From Pseudoalteromonas sp. MSK9-3 (GTDB lineage: Bacteria; Pseudomonadota; Gammaproteobacteria; Enterobacterales; Alteromonadaceae): DNA of 64,000 nucleotides. The position numbers and the translations under genes are program-made. Below, one piece after another: positions 61,939 through 64,000 of this stretch (positions are counted from its first letter, which is position 1; the number at the start of each line of letters is the position of its first letter). Where the stretch lies: assembly GCF_003590335.1 (NCBI RefSeq), contig NZ_MIET01000070.1:62001-126000 (forward strand). The letters run 5' to 3'. The notes under the pieces were generated by a model. That model was not told where the DNA came from. It worked only from the letters and a program-made list of their open reading frames with translations, and did not search any database.

Positions 61939-63693
61939 GTGGAACGTGTAAATAAAAATAACCCCCTCTCATTTAAATTAGCTTTGCTTGGCGCTGCTTT
62001 AATACCGTTGTTATCGGCTTGCGGTGGCAGTGACAGCAGTGGTACTGATAATATAGTTAATAACGTAGAGAACAAACAACCTAATGTTGTTGTATCTACA
62101 GTTGCTGAAATAGAGTCTGGTGCTGAAGTGTACATGACTAGCTCAGCTACTGACTCTGATGGTACGGTAGCAAGTTATCAATGGTCACAAAAATCTGGTT
62201 ATGCGGTGACAATTCGAGATAAGAACCAAGCAAATGCTTCTTTTACCGCCCCAGTGCTAGATGCCGATACAACACTTGAATTTGAGTTGCTTGTTACTGA
62301 CGATAAAGGCGCGACAGCAAAGGATACCTTCAACGTAAAAATAAAACGTGCTCAAGTAGAAAATCAATTGCCTAATGTCGTTATAACGACGGTTGCTGAA
62401 ATAGGGTCGGGTGCTGAAGTTTACATGACCAGTTCAGCAACTGACTCTGATGGTACGATTGCAAGCTATCAATGGTCACAAAAATCAGGTTATGGAGTGA
62501 CGATACGAGATAATAGCCAAGCTAACGCTTCTTTTACAGCACCGGTACTGGATGCTGACACAAGGCTTGAATTTGAGCTGCTTGTGAGTGATGACAAAGG
62601 TGGTGAAGCAAAGGATACAGTCAGCGTTCTAGTAAAACGTGCTGAAGTAGAAAATCAATTACCTAATGTCGTTATAACGACAGTTGCCGAAATAGAATCA
62701 GGTGCTGAAGTGTACATGAGCAGTTCAGCAACTGACCCTGATGGTACGATTGCAAGCTATCAATGGTCACAAAAATCAGGTTATGGAGTGACGATACGAG
62801 ATAATAACCAAGCTAACGCTTCTTTTACAGCACCGGTACTGGATGCTGACACAATACTTGAATTTGAGCTGCTTGTTATTGATGATAGAGGGGGGGAAGC
62901 AAAGGATATAGTCCGCGTTAAAATACAAGGTGCAGCGCAAACGTCTAATTATTACGAAAGTTGTAATGCGCAGCTTGCGCTTAATGTCCTGAATATTTAT
63001 GACGAAACACTCAATTTTTCTTCACTATCAGGACTTAAAAAGTGGTTTTGTAGTGCACCCGATATAAACAATAGCAATGTCACTAAGCGGGTTATTAACT
63101 TACTTTCCGTTGAAGACAATGAGGAAGATATTGAATTGTGGAAAGTGGCGCATTGCTCTGATGATGACAAAGGATTCGGCGCAAGTATGTCTGCAAATTT
63201 ATTATTACAGGTAGCAGATGATGAGGCGAAAGCTGGTTGGTCAAACTGCATTGCTCAAAAACAAATGCTCTCATGTCATACATTCAATCAAGTTAACTTA
63301 AACCCTGGTGAACTATATCTAAATTATGGTTTAAAGCAAGGAAGTAGCCAGTTAACCAATGTTGATATTGTTGCAACCAATCTAACCGCAATAGACGCGA
63401 TACCAGATACATTAGAACCAGATGGAAAAGCTCTTCTCTTCAAAAAAGATGACACGAGTAGTGGCGCATACTTTGAACTAAGTGGCACATTAGATAATGA
63501 GCATGCTTCTTGCTCTTATACGATGATGAGTTCTTACTCTTTTGGTGCTGAATTGTGTGAGGTACAAAGGCTAAATGCACTTGAACAAGGAAAAATATCT
63601 CAGCGAGATTACACTGAACTTAAATATATTAACTCGATCCCTGAGTTTGATCATCGTAACGGTAGTCCTTTAGTGTACCTACGTTGCGAGTAA
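61939..63693 (+). CDS. Lipoprotein with three tandem PKD-like repeats
   Basis: 584 residues starting at GTG, with AAAGGAG 8 bases upstream. The lipobox LLSAC gives a lipidated Cys28, then a Gly/Ser-rich linker. Three 97-residue repeats follow, each with the pattern PNVV-TVAEI-SGAEVYM-SSATD-DGT-ASYQWSQKSGY-VTIRD, ending FELLV-DD-G-AKD, an immunoglobulin-like PKD/REJ-type fold. The C-terminal 250 residues contain about 9 Cys (for example YESCNAQL, KKWFCSAPD, VAHCSDDDK, ASCSYTM, GAELCEV) and no domain I know. Likely a surface or periplasmic lipoprotein with a stacked-domain stalk. Confidence 0.8.
   Translation: MERVNKNNPLSFKLALLGAALIPLLSACGGSDSSGTDNIVNNVENKQPNVVVSTVAEIESGAEVYMTSSATDSDGTVASYQWSQKSGYAVTIRDKNQANASFTAPVLDADTTLEFELLVTDDKGATAKDTFNVKIKRAQVENQLPNVVITTVAEIGSGAEVYMTSSATDSDGTIASYQWSQKSGYGVTIRDNSQANASFTAPVLDADTRLEFELLVSDDKGGEAKDTVSVLVKRAEVENQLPNVVITTVAEIESGAEVYMSSSATDPDGTIASYQWSQKSGYGVTIRDNNQANASFTAPVLDADTILEFELLVIDDRGGEAKDIVRVKIQGAAQTSNYYESCNAQLALNVLNIYDETLNFSSLSGLKKWFCSAPDINNSNVTKRVINLLSVEDNEEDIELWKVAHCSDDDKGFGASMSANLLLQVADDEAKAGWSNCIAQKQMLSCHTFNQVNLNPGELYLNYGLKQGSSQLTNVDIVATNLTAIDAIPDTLEPDGKALLFKKDDTSSGAYFELSGTLDNEHASCSYTMMSSYSFGAELCEVQRLNALEQGKISQRDYTELKYINSIPEFDHRNGSPLVYLRCE
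62068..62940 (+). repeat. Three 291-bp tandem repeats in the lipoprotein gene
   Basis: Units start at 62068, 62359 and 62650, exactly 291 bases (97 codons) apart. Units 2 and 3 are nearly identical at the DNA level over long stretches, pointing to a recent duplication; unit 1 is more diverged. Confidence 0.85.
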
Positions 63694-63734
63694 TAGTTTA
63701 GAGGATCTCATAATTTACTAAGGTGAGTATCGGC

Positions 63735-63768
63735 ATATGGCTACATTTTTTGACGTGGCCATATTTAT
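63735..63768 (+). terminator. Stem-loop after the lipoprotein gene
   Basis: ATATGGC / GCCATAT arms (63735-63741, 63758-63764) followed by TTATT, about 40 bases after the stop codon. The remaining bases to the window end show nothing I can name. Confidence 0.55.
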
Positions 63769-64000
63769 TCAACACTTGTATTAGTAATGATTTGTAACGA
63801 GTTTTTAGCTGCGCTAGCCCAAATTTTCTTTCATAAGCCTGATGTAAAATAGAATTGTGAAGCTACAACTTTGGCCTTTATTATTCAATGAATAATAGTC
63901 TTATTAGTCGAAGTGGTTTGCTGCCGAGCTTTGAACGAGGCGACAATATTAAGAGTATAAAGAGGGGGGATATGTGCTGAGCTCAGAGTGAGTTCAGTGT

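Noticed and set aside
1-64000. CRISPR arrays, tRNA and rRNA genes, prophage modules
   Set aside because: Scanned for regularly spaced short repeats, cloverleaf-like segments and phage structural genes; none seen by eye.

Overview
The window looks like chromosome of a marine gammaproteobacterium of the genus Pseudoalteromonas. The grounds are a moderately AT-rich composition, a complete tambjamine-type bipyrrole gene cluster (known from P. tunicata and P. citrea), a LodA/LodB-type quinoprotein oxidase pair (the family of P. tunicata AlpP and Marinomonas LodA), a kexin-like protease with its own chaperone gene, and many small AT-rich IS remnants. Species cannot be fixed from sequence reading alone.

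Layout. 1-6.1 kb: the end of a plus-strand group (acyl-CoA dehydrogenase-like gene cut by the window edge, a formyltransferase, an RND adaptor and pump), closed by a strong terminator. 6.5-8.8 kb (minus): kexin-like secreted serine protease plus an ORF2-type chaperone. 9.1-18.8 kb: mostly housekeeping or accessory genes (small membrane protein, OsmC-YcaO fusion, LysR regulator beside a reduced GFA-type protein, HopJ-family protein, secreted propeller, GNAT/PaiB pair with a divergent MocR regulator, SixA-like phosphatase). 18.96-44.75 kb (minus): nineteen tightly packed co-directional genes forming the tambjamine cluster. 45.4-52.9 kb (plus): a divergent MacAB-type efflux operon with its own sigma-54 response regulator and sensor kinase. 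52.9-54.8 kb: a 2OG-Fe(II) oxygenase and a nucleoside hydrolase. 54.9-60.9 kb: an island with lodA/lodB, a truncated flavin amine-oxidase remnant, an IS3-type remnant and two inverted IS5-type remnants at its edges. 61.9-63.7 kb: a lipoprotein with three tandem 97-residue repeats.

How the tambjamine genes fit together. The MBC (4-methoxy-bipyrrole carbaldehyde) half is covered by homologues of PigI (prolyl-AMP ligase), PigG (carrier), PigA (prolyl dehydrogenase), PigJ (ketosynthase), PigH (carrier-oxoamine synthase), PigM (oxidoreductase), PigF (methyltransferase) and PigL (phosphopantetheinyl transferase). The amine half is covered by TamA (fatty acyl-AMP ligase with carrier domain), TamT (acyl dehydrogenase) and TamH (an aminotransferase fused to an acyl-ACP-reductase-like domain). 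A PigC/TamQ-like enzyme would join the two. A Rieske oxygenase may further oxidise or cyclise the product, and a LolCDE-like ABC module with a LolA-like carrier and an outer-membrane barrel sits inside the operon, probably for export or protection.

The least-described elements I see are: (i) the divergent sigma-54-controlled efflux operon, with TGTCC/GGACA palindromes, a candidate -24/-12 promoter and a 35-residue membrane peptide translationally coupled to the adaptor gene; (ii) the AAR-like reductase half of TamH; (iii) the Rieske enzyme with Glu at the usual bridging Asp position; and (iv) the IS-bounded amino-acid-oxidase island.
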